Source of the DNA: an uncultured Shewanella sp.
Lineage (GTDB): Bacteria; Pseudomonadota; Gammaproteobacteria; Enterobacterales; Shewanellaceae
Reading direction: 5' to 3'
DNA: 41,819 nt
Assembly (NCBI RefSeq): GCF_947495455.1
Contig: NZ_CANLZC010000045.1
Span: 1-41,819 of the forward strand
The translations under genes were made by a program, and so were the position numbers. This document shows positions 16,298 to 26,397 of the stretch, piece after piece; within the stretch, counting starts at the first letter, position 1, and every line of letters begins with the position of its first letter. Below the pieces are notes generated by a model, which worked only from the letters and a program-made list of their open reading frames with translations, did not search any database and was not told the origin of the DNA.

Positions 16298-18090
16298 TGC
16301 GGTTATTCCTTATCACCATGCCTTTGTTTTTATGTATATCGGTGTGCTATGCCGTGGATACACAGGAAACAACGTATTATGACAATGTGGATTGGGCAAA
16401 ATCCACTATCAATAGTACCCAGAAAAAATCAGGGTATAAGACATTTGACCAAAATACATTATGCCAGGATAGGGCTTGTCGCGATGGGGTCGCTAACCCA
16501 AGTGAAACTGCTTATTACTATGATGAGTCTAAAATTGAAACGGCGAAAGCCAGTCGCTATGCGTCAGACGAACAGGCGCAGTCGGTTAATACTTCATTCA
16601 ACAATGGACGCCCAGCCATTGACCCGAACGAACAGGCATACCAAGACGCAATAGGCTATCAAATGGATGCCTACAATATTAGCCACGGCATTTCATCCAA
16701 ATACCATGACTGTGAAACCGGTTCGATTTGTGAAATTAATAATGAGACACGTTATTGCACTAGGCCGACGAATAACCCCGTTCATTGTTACATCACGCCT
16801 TATATCAAGAATAGAGATGAAGTGGAATATGAAAAGAAATTTGGGCGGGGTACGATTTCTTTTCCTTTAGTTTTCTCCCCTGATGAAGCTAGTACCACCT
16901 TAAAGCGCGTGAAGTTTAACTATCAAGCTTGCCTTGGAACTATTTTCGCGGGGTTACTTTATCGCATTTATATTAATGATGCGCATATCACACCGTTGAG
17001 TGTATCGACTGCTGATACCTGTGGCGGAGGGTTAATTTTAATCACTTTTTCTGCTGATGTGGTGGTCGATCTCACCGCGTCTGTTTTTACGACCAGGATT
17101 AGTGTTGAAGCTTTTGGCATTGAGGAGAATTTCTTAGATGGTGAGTCTTTGGTTAATACGGAAGTCACTTTTTTCTTAGAAAAGGAAACCCTGGATATTG
17201 GCTATAAAAATTCTTGTACTGCCATGCTGCCAGAATGCAAGCAAGTAAGCAGTAACTGTATAGAAGGAAGGGAAACGCGAAAGCTTGAAGGAATATCGGT
17301 TACGCTAGATTGTTGGAAGCAAGATGTCGTTTATCGTTGTGATTATCCTAATACTTGCTCATCCCTTGTTGATTGCAGTTTTATATCAGAAACCTGTGAC
17401 AGTACTTTTGAAGGTGTATGCGTTAGAAACAAGCAAAAAAAGCAATGTGAAACTCGCCAATGTCGTGATACGGGGTTGATTTGTGGTGAAGACTCCTTTG
17501 CCCTAGATGGTGATTTTTACGAATCTTCCCCTACAACAAGCACCGATTTTGAACAAGCGGCCTCAGGGTTAGCTGCGGCCTCCGAAGCGGGAATGGATGT
17601 TAAAAACGAAACCAGTGTTACAGAAGACTCTAAAATCATTTTCACTGGTAAGGCAATGAAGTGCACAGATAAGCCTATTGGCATAAGCAATTGCTGCCAA
17701 GACGGCGGGTGGGGGGATGATGTGGGCATTACTTCTTGCAGTCAAGAAGAGAAAGAATTAGGGGCGGCGAAAGAAGATAAGTTATCTATCTATGTGGGTC
17801 GATATTGCGCTGAAAAAATACTCGGAGTCTGTATTCGAGATAAAAAATCCTATTGTGTGTTCAACAGTAAATTAGCACGTATTATCCAAGAAGAAGGTAA
17901 GCCACAGCTCGGATTAAATTTTGGTAGTGCTGAAACCCCCGATTGTGAAGCACTCAGTCCAAATCAACTGCAACAGATAGATATGAGCGCAATGGATTTC
18001 ACCGATTTTTATCCTGATTTACAGGATGACTTAGCCATACCCGATGCAGACCAAATCAAACAACGAATAGACACAACGGTGGCAAAATGA
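16297..18090 (+). CDS. traN: TraN, mating-pair stabilisation adhesin
   Basis: A 597-residue cysteine-rich exported protein, similar in size to F TraN (602). Signal peptide ends near CYA (residue 19). Family features include the N-terminal DTQETTYYDN-like region, the central variable segment (about 190-300) and a dense Cys block (about 305-400), followed by CCQDGGWG. TraN sits in the outer membrane and contacts recipient surface proteins; the variable segment would set receptor preference. The stop overlaps the traF start. Confidence 0.92.
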   Translation: MRLFLITMPLFLCISVCYAVDTQETTYYDNVDWAKSTINSTQKKSGYKTFDQNTLCQDRACRDGVANPSETAYYYDESKIETAKASRYASDEQAQSVNTSFNNGRPAIDPNEQAYQDAIGYQMDAYNISHGISSKYHDCETGSICEINNETRYCTRPTNNPVHCYITPYIKNRDEVEYEKKFGRGTISFPLVFSPDEASTTLKRVKFNYQACLGTIFAGLLYRIYINDAHITPLSVSTADTCGGGLILITFSADVVVDLTASVFTTRISVEAFGIEENFLDGESLVNTEVTFFLEKETLDIGYKNSCTAMLPECKQVSSNCIEGRETRKLEGISVTLDCWKQDVVYRCDYPNTCSSLVDCSFISETCDSTFEGVCVRNKQKKQCETRQCRDTGLICGEDSFALDGDFYESSPTTSTDFEQAASGLAAASEAGMDVKNETSVTEDSKIIFTGKAMKCTDKPIGISNCCQDGGWGDDVGITSCSQEEKELGAAKEDKLSIYVGRYCAEKILGVCIRDKKSYCVFNSKLARIIQEEGKPQLGLNFGSAETPDCEALSPNQLQQIDMSAMDFTDFYPDLQDDLAIPDADQIKQRIDTTVAK

Positions 18091-18854
18091 TGCATAAATC
18101 AGCTTTGTTTATCATCCTGCTCTTTTCATTTATTACCTCGGCTTATGCACAAAATGCTGCTGGATGGCGTTGGTATAATGAACCCCGAGTTATTAAAAAG
18201 AGTGTTAAGAAATCCCCCCCTCCTTCGCCCACCGTCACCATTAAACGGACTCGTACACTGACGGCCACGGAACAAATGAAATGGTTTAAAAATTATTATG
18301 AAAACAGCATTAATGACGCAGTGATTAACCCGAAAGATCAAAAGAAAGTTGAAAAATCAATGCTATTAAATCAATACATTTCTGAGCAATCCAGTTTATA
18401 CGGGATGACGTTTAAGAAAGTATTGCTCGATAACCCCAGTTTGTCTTATACAAAAGATCATCCTACGGAACAGGCATCAAGAAGTACGTATTTATCGTTA
18501 ACACGCCAAAAGAAAGTGCGTGCGGTACGAGAGTTGGCCGAACAAGGCTGGGGCATGTTCTTTGTGTATAAAGGTGATGAACCGATTGATAAAAAACTCG
18601 CTCCCAGTATCCAGGCTTTTGCGGAGCAACATGGTATTGAAGTACTGGGCGTCTCCCTTGACGGCAAGGTATTACCGGCAATCGCCAACAACCAAGTTAA
18701 CCAGGGCAATATCAATGTGCCCTTTAGTCCTGCCATTGTGTTAGTCAACCCCACTTCTGGAGAAATGAAGCCGCTTGCTTATGGCTTTATTGCTCAAGAA
18801 GATCTACTTGGCCGTTTTTTGAATGTGGCAACTGATTTTGCACCCGATTTTTAA
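18087..18854 (+). CDS. traF: TraF, thioredoxin-fold periplasmic protein
   Basis: A 255-residue exported protein (signal ending at AYA near residue 22), near F TraF (247). The C-terminal half has the thioredoxin-like fold pattern (GMFFVYKGDEPI, then AEQHGIEVLGVSLDG, then PAIVLVNPTSGE) but no CXXC pair, as in F. It is required for pilus assembly. It starts at ATGATG, overlapping the traN stop. Confidence 0.92.
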   Translation: MMHKSALFIILLFSFITSAYAQNAAGWRWYNEPRVIKKSVKKSPPPSPTVTIKRTRTLTATEQMKWFKNYYENSINDAVINPKDQKKVEKSMLLNQYISEQSSLYGMTFKKVLLDNPSLSYTKDHPTEQASRSTYLSLTRQKKVRAVRELAEQGWGMFFVYKGDEPIDKKLAPSIQAFAEQHGIEVLGVSLDGKVLPAIANNQVNQGNINVPFSPAIVLVNPTSGEMKPLAYGFIAQEDLLGRFLNVATDFAPDF

Positions 18855-18864
18855 GGAAGAAAAA

Positions 18865-19305
18865 ATGAAAATGTCACGTCTTGTTTTAGCTATCTTACTT
18901 ATATTAACCAGTTTAACCGCAAATTGTGAAACGCCTTCACAACAGTGGATGCACCCTAATGACAATTATGCCTTAGTGATCTTTTTTCGCTCAGATTGTC
19001 CGTATTGCCATCAATTCGCGCCTAAATTTAAACAGTTATCACAAGACACGGGGCTATTTACCTACGCTTTTTCACTCGATAACAAAGGCATCAAAGGTTA
19101 TGAGGTGCCTATTCCTATTACCCCTGAAATAGGACAAGCCTTTTTTGCTGACCCTCATAATATCACGGTACCGGCCACCTTTTTAATTAACGTCAATACG
19201 CGAAAAACGGTACGTATTTCAGTGGGAGATATTTCAAAGCAAAGCCTTTATCAAACTTATCAATCTATTCGCAGTGATGCAGACGTTATGAATAGTATGC
19301 TTTAA
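18865..19305 (+). CDS. trbB: TrbB, DsbC-like disulfide oxidoreductase
   Basis: From the ATG at 18865 (AAGGA ribosome site 7 bases upstream) the protein has 146 residues. It has a signal peptide (about residues 1-19) and a thioredoxin domain with active site CPYC in FFRSDCPYCHQFAP. The cis-proline motif VPATFLI is also present. F TrbB (179) is a periplasmic disulfide isomerase that helps fold the Cys-rich TraN, TraU and TraH. An upstream in-frame ATG at 18823 lies inside traF and has no ribosome site. Confidence 0.9.
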   Translation: MKMSRLVLAILLILTSLTANCETPSQQWMHPNDNYALVIFFRSDCPYCHQFAPKFKQLSQDTGLFTYAFSLDNKGIKGYEVPIPITPEIGQAFFADPHNITVPATFLINVNTRKTVRISVGDISKQSLYQTYQSIRSDADVMNSML

Positions 19306-19317
19306 GGAACAAAGCGA

Positions 19318-20691
19318 ATGAAACAACAATCCTTACTATTGCTCATGCTTATCACGGTTCATTCCCCTGTTTATAGTGCAGGGATTGATAGCTCACTGAG
19401 CGATTTTTTTAATGGTTTGAGTTATTCAGAAAACGTGACTAATCCATCAGCCTTTAAGGGACAAAGCGCCGATTTTTATACGGGGGGCAACCTGTTTGTG
19501 CGCACCCCAATCAGAGATGTGCAATTAATGAGTATGCAAGTGCCTAGTATTTCCGCTGGTTGTGGCGGCATTGATATGTTTATGGGCGGGTTCTCTCACA
19601 TCAATTCCGATGAGTTGGTTCAACAAGGCAAAGCGATTATTGCCAATGCGGTGCCTTTTGCTGTGGATTTAGCCTTGCAAACTTGGGCACCTCAAATCAA
19701 GCAAATCAAAGAAAACCTGACGGCTATTTCGGATAAGTTTTTAAATCTATCCGTTAACTCTTGTGAGACCGCGCAAGCCGGTGTGTCGGCATTAGCCGGC
19801 TTTGCCGATGTGGGCAGTCAAAAATATATCTGTAATACGATGGGAACTCAAAACAATGCATTTGCTGATTGGGTATCGGGGCAACAAGAGTGTGGTGCAG
19901 GAGGGCAAGCCGATGCGCAATTAGCCAAGGCCAAAAACGATCCTGTTTTAAAAGATATGGTTAAAAATAGCCATAACATAGTGTGGGCGGCCATTAGAAA
20001 AAACAGCTTACTCTCTAGTAACACTAAGCTGGCTGAATTTGTCATGTCGATATCAGGCACTTATATTTATGATTCAGACGGTAAACCGACTCATTACAAC
20101 TCCCTGTTAACCAATAACCACAACCTCATCAACTCATTATTGTTGGGTGGAAAAGCTAAGTCTTATGAATGTGACACCACGACTGAAACAGGTTGCTTAT
20201 CTCCCTCAACAACCGATATCAGTATCAGTAGTACCGCAGGATTACAGTATCGAGTAGTGAAAATATTAGAAGGGATCACCAATAAACTCTTAAATGATCT
20301 TGTACTGACGAACCAAGAGGAAGATTTTTTAGAGTATACCGACATTCCTGTGATGATCTTTATTCGTACCGCGCTGGAAGCCAAACTGTCTCCTCCTTTA
20401 GAAAGTTATGCCAAAGTGGTGAGTATTGAGTTTTTAATTATCTACCTTAACGATCTTTTGTCGTTAGTGACTGAATCATTGTCTGGTACCAATAATGACC
20501 CCGATGACTTGAACACTATTGAGGAGGATATTTTAGCCGCCAATCGTTATTTAAGGACGCTCTTACCCAGCGCCTATAACGCTGTCACCATGGAAAATGA
20601 ACTCATTAGGCATAACCAAGCCATTAAAAAACAAGTGGTAGGTCAACTATCAATGAGAGCGCGAAGCAATGCCGCTTTTGGAGAGCAATAA
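19318..20691 (+). CDS. traH: TraH, pilus assembly protein
   Basis: A 457-residue exported protein, almost exactly F TraH (458). The mature N-terminus has the family pattern DFFNGLSYSENVTNP and GFKGQ-like AFKGQSADFYTGGNLFVR, then SISAGCGGIDMFMGGFSHI. TraH belongs to the outer-membrane pilus assembly set with TraF, TraU, TraW and TrbB. One base of the stop TAA is shared with the traG ATG. Confidence 0.94.
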   Translation: MKQQSLLLLMLITVHSPVYSAGIDSSLSDFFNGLSYSENVTNPSAFKGQSADFYTGGNLFVRTPIRDVQLMSMQVPSISAGCGGIDMFMGGFSHINSDELVQQGKAIIANAVPFAVDLALQTWAPQIKQIKENLTAISDKFLNLSVNSCETAQAGVSALAGFADVGSQKYICNTMGTQNNAFADWVSGQQECGAGGQADAQLAKAKNDPVLKDMVKNSHNIVWAAIRKNSLLSSNTKLAEFVMSISGTYIYDSDGKPTHYNSLLTNNHNLINSLLLGGKAKSYECDTTTETGCLSPSTTDISISSTAGLQYRVVKILEGITNKLLNDLVLTNQEEDFLEYTDIPVMIFIRTALEAKLSPPLESYAKVVSIEFLIIYLNDLLSLVTESLSGTNNDPDDLNTIEEDILAANRYLRTLLPSAYNAVTMENELIRHNQAIKKQVVGQLSMRARSNAAFGEQ

Positions 20692-23525
20692 TGAGCATAA
20701 CATTGGAAGTGTTTACCTACAGTAACGGTGATATGGCAGAGGAAGTCTTTAATGCGATTGCGGCGTTTTTTTCGACAGATAGCTTTGGCAGCTTGCTGCA
20801 GATCTGTTCGTTCTTTGCTGTTATTGGCACTGCATTTACGTTTTTTATCAAAAGAGATACCAATTCTATCCCCAAATGGGCGGCGGTTTATTTCTTTGTA
20901 CCGGCTTTTTTATGCAGCACCACAACCAGTGTCCATATTACTGATTTATCCGATCCCATGAGTAATTATCAGGTTGATAATGTTCCTGTGGTTATTTCTT
21001 ATCCAGCTTATTTATCGAGTGCTTACATGCATGGAGTGACTCAATTAGTTGAAGACACATTTCATTCGTTACCGGCTAATGGTCTTTCTTCAGATGAATT
21101 ATACGCCCGTACAGGCATGATGTTCGGCTCTAAACTCTATCGCTTAAGTCGTCAAAACACCATTGAAAACACAGAGCTTAAAGGATTTTTACAGCAGTAT
21201 ATAAGAAGCTGTATACGAGGCGATATACTCATCAATCAAAAATATACGTGGGAGCAATTAGCCAATGCGCCGGATATTTTCGCCTTTCTGGCGAATAATA
21301 ATCCGTCTCCTTTACGCCGTATTCAGATGGCGCATGACGATTATCCAACGTGTAAAGAAGCATTACCACGATTAAAAACAATGTTTACCCTTGAAAGTGC
21401 TAAGGGACTGGATTTACTTGGAAGCTGGATTTATGGCGATGAGCGCGTTGTAAATGAAGCTTTCATGAAAGCTGCATTGCAAAATAGTTATAAACGTTAT
21501 GGCAATATCAGTCGAGGTGCGACTGAAATTACTACTCAAAATATGATGATTAATGCCATACGCAATGGTTTATCCAATGATGCCGCCGATGTCGATAATA
21601 CTGCAGCGGCGATTAACTACGCTTATACCCAAAATAAGATGCAAACCACCTCAATGTGGGCAGGAATGGCATTGCAAGCACAAGAGTTTTTACCCATGCT
21701 GCAATCGATCCTTTTCTTATTATTTAGCTCTATCGCGTTTTTAGTGGTCTGTGTGGCAATGTTGCCTTCGATGACATTTTCGGTATTGACTAACTATGTC
21801 AAAGGCTTTGTGTACCTCGGTACTTGGCCGATTTTTTTTGCGTTGATTAATTTTATTATGACCACTCGCCTTTCGGTCAACAGTATAGCTATTCCTAATC
21901 TTTATGGGGGAATAACACTGAGTAATGTTGATGCCCTCGCAGAAATGCACTCGCGGTATGCTGCCATGACTGGATTTTTGATGATGTCTGTGCCTTTTAT
22001 TGTGGTCATTGTCATTAAAGGCGGTGCATCTGCGATGAGTAGCGTTTCTCAGCAATTTGCCGGAATGATGAACAGTGTCAATGCGAGAACGTCTGCGGCG
22101 GCTGCGAGTGGTGATATTAATTTAGGCAATGGTCAGATTGATAACTATTCATTCAACAATACCTCGGGTAATAAGCTCGATACTGCCGGTCTTGATAGAC
22201 GTCATGGTATGACGGTGCAAGATGGTAATGGTTTTTCGACAACCCGTTTTGACAGCGGTAAGCAAGTCGTTAGTAGCCAAGGTGCATTATCCAATTATGG
22301 TTATGATATCAATGGTAGTCAGGCACTGGCCTCTTCAATGCGAACCTCGGCTTCAAATAATATACAGAGTTCATCGGGTCATCGCGCCTCGATGGACAGC
22401 AGTATTCAAAGCGGGTATGAGCAAGCGTCAAATTGGCAAACCAACACTGGTCACAATCAATTATATGGCACTAATAGCAGTAATAGAGAAACCGCTTCAG
22501 CCTCTAAAGCATTCAATGATATGTGGTCAATTGCTGAGACTTATGCGAAAAATAATAACATTTCTCAAGATGAAGCCTGGCGTGATTTATCGGCCAACTC
22601 TGTTTCAGGAAGTGCGACGGTGGGAACACCATTTAAAGGAATGACAGGAACTGGCGTGCAAACCTCGACTGGCTTTTCAGGTTCAACGGAAGAAACCGAC
22701 AGTACCAATATTAGCCAATCTGAAAGCAGTGGCACGAATAAAAGTTTACAAGACCAATTTACCCACGCTAGAAACACAGTCAAAGCCTATGATTTAGGCG
22801 ACCAAACCAGTGACACTCGAACCCAAGCTGCACAAGAGTTGGATAGCATTGCGCATACCTTTAGAAACACTGATAGCTACGCTAATCAGGCGAGTGCTGA
22901 CCTAAGCGAAGCAAAAGCATTGAACCGTACTGCAGACCAACTTGAAAATGGCTCAATTACCGTAAATGAGAATTTCAATCAACCGTTCTTTGAATATGTT
23001 CAGTCAAGGGAGCCGGATAGAGCGATTGGAATTGTTCAAGGTAGTAATGAAAACTTAAGACAAGAACGCGAAGATTACTATCAAGAGTTCCTTAATTCAC
23101 CTGAAGTTAAAGCCATTGCAAATCAGTATATTCATGATGATTTACCCAGTACTACCGCTGATTTGCGCAATGATTTTGCTAAGAATAGCGATAACCTGTC
23201 TTATACGAATGGGCAAGAGCAACGCATCACTAGCCAATATCAACAGGGTAAAGAACACTATATTGAGGAAACCAAAGATAAGCCTAGCCATTTCAATGAA
23301 GACGAATATCAACAAACAATAAATAACACCGCGAATGAAAGTCAAATCATTGGAGATGTAGTCAGTAATAATGAAAATGAAGTTGTATCACTTGAAAAAG
23401 TGGATGTGAAAAAAGAAGCACAGCAAGCCGAGCAAGAATATAGCTTAGTAAAAAAGTTAGATACAACACCTGAAACTCTCGATGAGCACGCCGTTGATTT
23501 ACATACTCCAACCAGCAAATTTTAA
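20691..23525 (+). CDS. traG: TraG, pilus assembly and mating stabilisation
   Basis: A 944-residue protein, near F TraG (938). The N-terminal half has several membrane helices (about 33-52, 60-75, 335-365, 375-395 and 425-445). The long C-terminal half is polar and Ser/Asn/Gln-rich. In F the N-terminal part helps pilus formation and the C-terminal part stabilises mating pairs and takes part in entry-exclusion recognition with TraS. The C-terminal 450 residues are low-complexity and likely variable. Confidence 0.92.
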   Translation: MSITLEVFTYSNGDMAEEVFNAIAAFFSTDSFGSLLQICSFFAVIGTAFTFFIKRDTNSIPKWAAVYFFVPAFLCSTTTSVHITDLSDPMSNYQVDNVPVVISYPAYLSSAYMHGVTQLVEDTFHSLPANGLSSDELYARTGMMFGSKLYRLSRQNTIENTELKGFLQQYIRSCIRGDILINQKYTWEQLANAPDIFAFLANNNPSPLRRIQMAHDDYPTCKEALPRLKTMFTLESAKGLDLLGSWIYGDERVVNEAFMKAALQNSYKRYGNISRGATEITTQNMMINAIRNGLSNDAADVDNTAAAINYAYTQNKMQTTSMWAGMALQAQEFLPMLQSILFLLFSSIAFLVVCVAMLPSMTFSVLTNYVKGFVYLGTWPIFFALINFIMTTRLSVNSIAIPNLYGGITLSNVDALAEMHSRYAAMTGFLMMSVPFIVVIVIKGGASAMSSVSQQFAGMMNSVNARTSAAAASGDINLGNGQIDNYSFNNTSGNKLDTAGLDRRHGMTVQDGNGFSTTRFDSGKQVVSSQGALSNYGYDINGSQALASSMRTSASNNIQSSSGHRASMDSSIQSGYEQASNWQTNTGHNQLYGTNSSNRETASASKAFNDMWSIAETYAKNNNISQDEAWRDLSANSVSGSATVGTPFKGMTGTGVQTSTGFSGSTEETDSTNISQSESSGTNKSLQDQFTHARNTVKAYDLGDQTSDTRTQAAQELDSIAHTFRNTDSYANQASADLSEAKALNRTADQLENGSITVNENFNQPFFEYVQSREPDRAIGIVQGSNENLRQEREDYYQEFLNSPEVKAIANQYIHDDLPSTTADLRNDFAKNSDNLSYTNGQEQRITSQYQQGKEHYIEETKDKPSHFNEDEYQQTINNTANESQIIGDVVSNNENEVVSLEKVDVKKEAQQAEQEYSLVKKLDTTPETLDEHAVDLHTPTSKF

Positions 23526-23544
23526 TATGAAAAAGGACACTAAT

Positions 23545-24066
23545 ATGAAAAATTACTTAACTTATATAGCGTTATTTCTAAGCATTCTCAGTGTTAATGC
23601 CATCGCAAACCCATCTATCGCTAACTTGAAAGTGGGTGAGACTACAGAAATCGAGATGAAAAAATTATACAAAGCTAAAAGGGCAAAGCTTTCACCTTAT
23701 AGCAAAGGAAATGTGTACAGTATTCCTGCACAAGAACTCGGGATTCAAAAGTTAGATAAAGTTACTGCGATTTTTGATGAGCATGAAATTCTATCGGCGG
23801 TTCACCTCCATACCCATAAAAGAAACTTTGATTACTTCAATGATATTTTAGGTCAAAAATACAGAGTTGTATCAGAAAAAATCCCCTTTGTGGGCAGTAG
23901 TCATGTACTTTATGAACAAGATGATGCGGTTATTTTCCTTAACGCCCCGCATATGAATTTTGAAATGACCATCAGCTATATGACAGTCGATTTTTTTAAA
24001 AAGCGGGGGGAAATTCGTAATGCTGAGGCCGAAAGAAAAAAAGAAGCCGATGCGAACCTGCTTTAA
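23545..24066 (+). CDS. unknown periplasmic protein between traG and traD
   Basis: From the ATG at 23545 (AAGGAC upstream) the protein has 173 residues: a signal peptide ending near AIA (residue 21), then a mature domain with alternating beta and charged segments and a Lys/Glu-rich helical tail. There is no lipobox. I do not recognise the family. In F the traS and traT exclusion genes occupy this place, so a role in exclusion or in TraG function is possible, but F TraS is a membrane protein and this one is not. A plausible traT is at 33830 instead. Confidence 0.65.
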   Translation: MKNYLTYIALFLSILSVNAIANPSIANLKVGETTEIEMKKLYKAKRAKLSPYSKGNVYSIPAQELGIQKLDKVTAIFDEHEILSAVHLHTHKRNFDYFNDILGQKYRVVSEKIPFVGSSHVLYEQDDAVIFLNAPHMNFEMTISYMTVDFFKKRGEIRNAEAERKKEADANLL

Positions 24067-24125
24067 TAAAAAGCGTAACACCATCAAAGAATAACACTCA
24101 AACCCAATAACAAATACTGTGATTT

Positions 24126-24149
24126 GGCATTGCCTTTAAAGGCAATGCC
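24126..24149. terminator. 24-bp perfect palindrome before traD
   Basis: GGCATTGCCTTT and its exact reverse complement meet without a spacer, giving a strong hairpin between the gene at 23545 and traD. There is no T-tract after it, so it may attenuate transcription, protect mRNA ends or bind a protein rather than fully terminate. Confidence 0.45.
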
Positions 24150-24191
24150 CTCGCTACACGCACGTCAAATTTCTCATACCAAGGAATGCTA

Positions 24192-26315
24192 ATGAGTAAC
24201 AAACGCACAAAAAAAAGCAATTATACCCGTGGTGGTCAAATTCTATTTCATAACCTACGGATGTTTATTCAAATCAATGCCGCTATTTTTAAATGGATCA
24301 TGTTGAGCATTTTGGCATTAACCGCATTCATGAGTTATCTCATGATTGATTATCCAACCTTAATGGGGACGGTGTATTTCTGGAAATATCAGTTTTTAAA
24401 TGAAGTACAGCCTACTTCGACCGTTGTGAAGACCACATGGGAAGGGGTGAAATATACCAGCACATTAGGCGCTCAACTCCAAAATCAGATATTGATTGAT
24501 TACAACCACACATTTCTTAGAACAATATTGATTAGCTTTTCTATTAGCTTAGTGCTTGGGATTGGAGCGCTGCTTTTTTCTATGCGTATGTTTAGGAAAA
24601 AAGGTGATGAACAAACCGAGGAATATTTTATTCGTGGTATTCAAAAAGCGACACCAAAACAATTAGCTAAGCAGCTCAAGAAAAAGAATAACCAATCAGA
24701 TTTTAAGCTCGATGGAAAAGCGATTTTTAAGCGAAATTTTGAAGTTCAGCATATGTTATTTGATGGTACAACCGGTGCGGGTAAATCTGTTGCTTTAAGA
24801 AAATTTTTACGTTGGATTAGAGATAGAGGTGACAAAGCGGTTGTCTACGATAAAGGTTGTACCTTTGTCAGTAAATTTTACAACGAAAAAACCGACGTTA
24901 TTTTAAATCCTTTTGATGAACGCTGCGCCTTTTGGGATGTTTGGTGTGATGCGAAAGAGGCCTCTGATTTTGAAAATATGGCGGCGGCACTTATTCCTAT
25001 GCATGGAGATGGTGATCCATTTTGGGTACAAAGCGCACGGACTATTTTCTGCTCCACGGCTTTTAGAATGGTCAAAGAACCTAACCGTACCACTGAACGC
25101 TTACTGGAAATAATGCTCACCTCTGAGCTGGAATCCCTCAGCGAATACCTAAAAGGAACTGAGTCAGCGTCCTTGGTATCAGATAAAATTCAAAAAACAG
25201 CCATTTCAATTAAATCGGTATTGGCCGCGTATATCAAATCACTCCGGTTTTTAGCGGGACTTGATACTGAAGGGGAAAATGGGCAGTTAATCCGACGTCG
25301 ATTTTCTATTCGAGATTGGGTAAAAGATGATAATGAAAACGGTTTTCTCTTTCTATCCAGTAATGCACAACAACATGCTTCACTCAGACCGTTAATCTCA
25401 ATGTGGCTGTCTATTGCATCAACCGCCATTTTAGAGCAAAACGAAAATGTTGATCGCCGTATCTGGGTCATTATGGATGAAGCGCCCAGCTTACATAAGC
25501 TGCCTGAGTTAGCCGAAACCATAGCAGAAGTGAGGAAGTTTGGCGGCTGCTACGTCATTGGTATTCAATCATTTGCACAGCTTAAGAAAGTCTACGGTGA
25601 TAATGCGGCCTTAGAAATGTTTGATTTGCTCAATACCCGTCTTTTTTTCCGCTCCCCCTCTAATGAAATGGCCAAAATTTCCTCTTTAGATTTAGGAGAG
25701 CAAGAGGTCGATGTCTCCAAAGAGCAATACAGTTATGGCGCAAATGAAATTAGAGATGGTGTGTCATTGGGGCACCAGACCATCACTCGCCCTGTCGTAA
25801 CGGCCTCTGAAATTATGCAGCTTGAGGATTTACAGTTTTGGTTACGAACGCCAGGTGATTATCCTGTGACGCAGATAGATCTTGTGTTCGATAAGATGCC
25901 TTCATTATGCCCCCCATTCATTAAACGTAAGTATACCCCCTCAAACAGAATAAAAGCCCTTGAATTGAGCTTAAATTACCATCAATTTAGCGCCGTTGCT
26001 CATCTCGACAAAGAAGATAAAACCGCATTGCAAGCCATTCACGATGAAATGTATGCCGGCGATGAAAATAATGAAGAACGCGCCAACGAAGCAAAACGAA
26101 TGAATAAGCTCGCTGATAAATCCAATGCCGTTGCACAAAGCTTAATTGATATGAGAAAGGACAAATCAGCTAAGCCCTCAATAGCCGAAGGCATTAAAAA
26201 ACGCGCTGAACAATCCAAAAAGCAACAGCAAGAAAATAATCAGCAAGCGGAAGCGGCCTTGTTGCATGAAGAGCAACAAATTGCTTCCTCTGATAACGAA
26301 ATGTCTTTCGATTAA
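24192..26315 (+). CDS. traD: TraD coupling ATPase (VirD4-type)
   Basis: A 707-residue protein from the ATG at 24192; AAGGA lies 7 bases upstream, while the earlier ATG at 24186 directly abuts it. F TraD is 717. Two transmembrane helices (about 28-55 and 110-130) precede the ATPase domain. Walker A GTTGAGKS has Lys198, Walker B is IWVIMDEAPSL, and the later GIQSFAQL motif is typical. It links the TraI-oriT complex to the channel. The tail beyond residue 620 is charged and Gln-rich, where F TraD holds its TraM-contact tail. Confidence 0.94.
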   Translation: MSNKRTKKSNYTRGGQILFHNLRMFIQINAAIFKWIMLSILALTAFMSYLMIDYPTLMGTVYFWKYQFLNEVQPTSTVVKTTWEGVKYTSTLGAQLQNQILIDYNHTFLRTILISFSISLVLGIGALLFSMRMFRKKGDEQTEEYFIRGIQKATPKQLAKQLKKKNNQSDFKLDGKAIFKRNFEVQHMLFDGTTGAGKSVALRKFLRWIRDRGDKAVVYDKGCTFVSKFYNEKTDVILNPFDERCAFWDVWCDAKEASDFENMAAALIPMHGDGDPFWVQSARTIFCSTAFRMVKEPNRTTERLLEIMLTSELESLSEYLKGTESASLVSDKIQKTAISIKSVLAAYIKSLRFLAGLDTEGENGQLIRRRFSIRDWVKDDNENGFLFLSSNAQQHASLRPLISMWLSIASTAILEQNENVDRRIWVIMDEAPSLHKLPELAETIAEVRKFGGCYVIGIQSFAQLKKVYGDNAALEMFDLLNTRLFFRSPSNEMAKISSLDLGEQEVDVSKEQYSYGANEIRDGVSLGHQTITRPVVTASEIMQLEDLQFWLRTPGDYPVTQIDLVFDKMPSLCPPFIKRKYTPSNRIKALELSLNYHQFSAVAHLDKEDKTALQAIHDEMYAGDENNEERANEAKRMNKLADKSNAVAQSLIDMRKDKSAKPSIAEGIKKRAEQSKKQQQENNQQAEAALLHEEQQIASSDNEMSFD

Positions 26316-26397
26316 AAGACGTTCACGCTTCCTCATTAAAATTAATCATATTTTATCAGTTGGTTACATAGTGGTAAAAATTAAAAAAGGTAACGCA

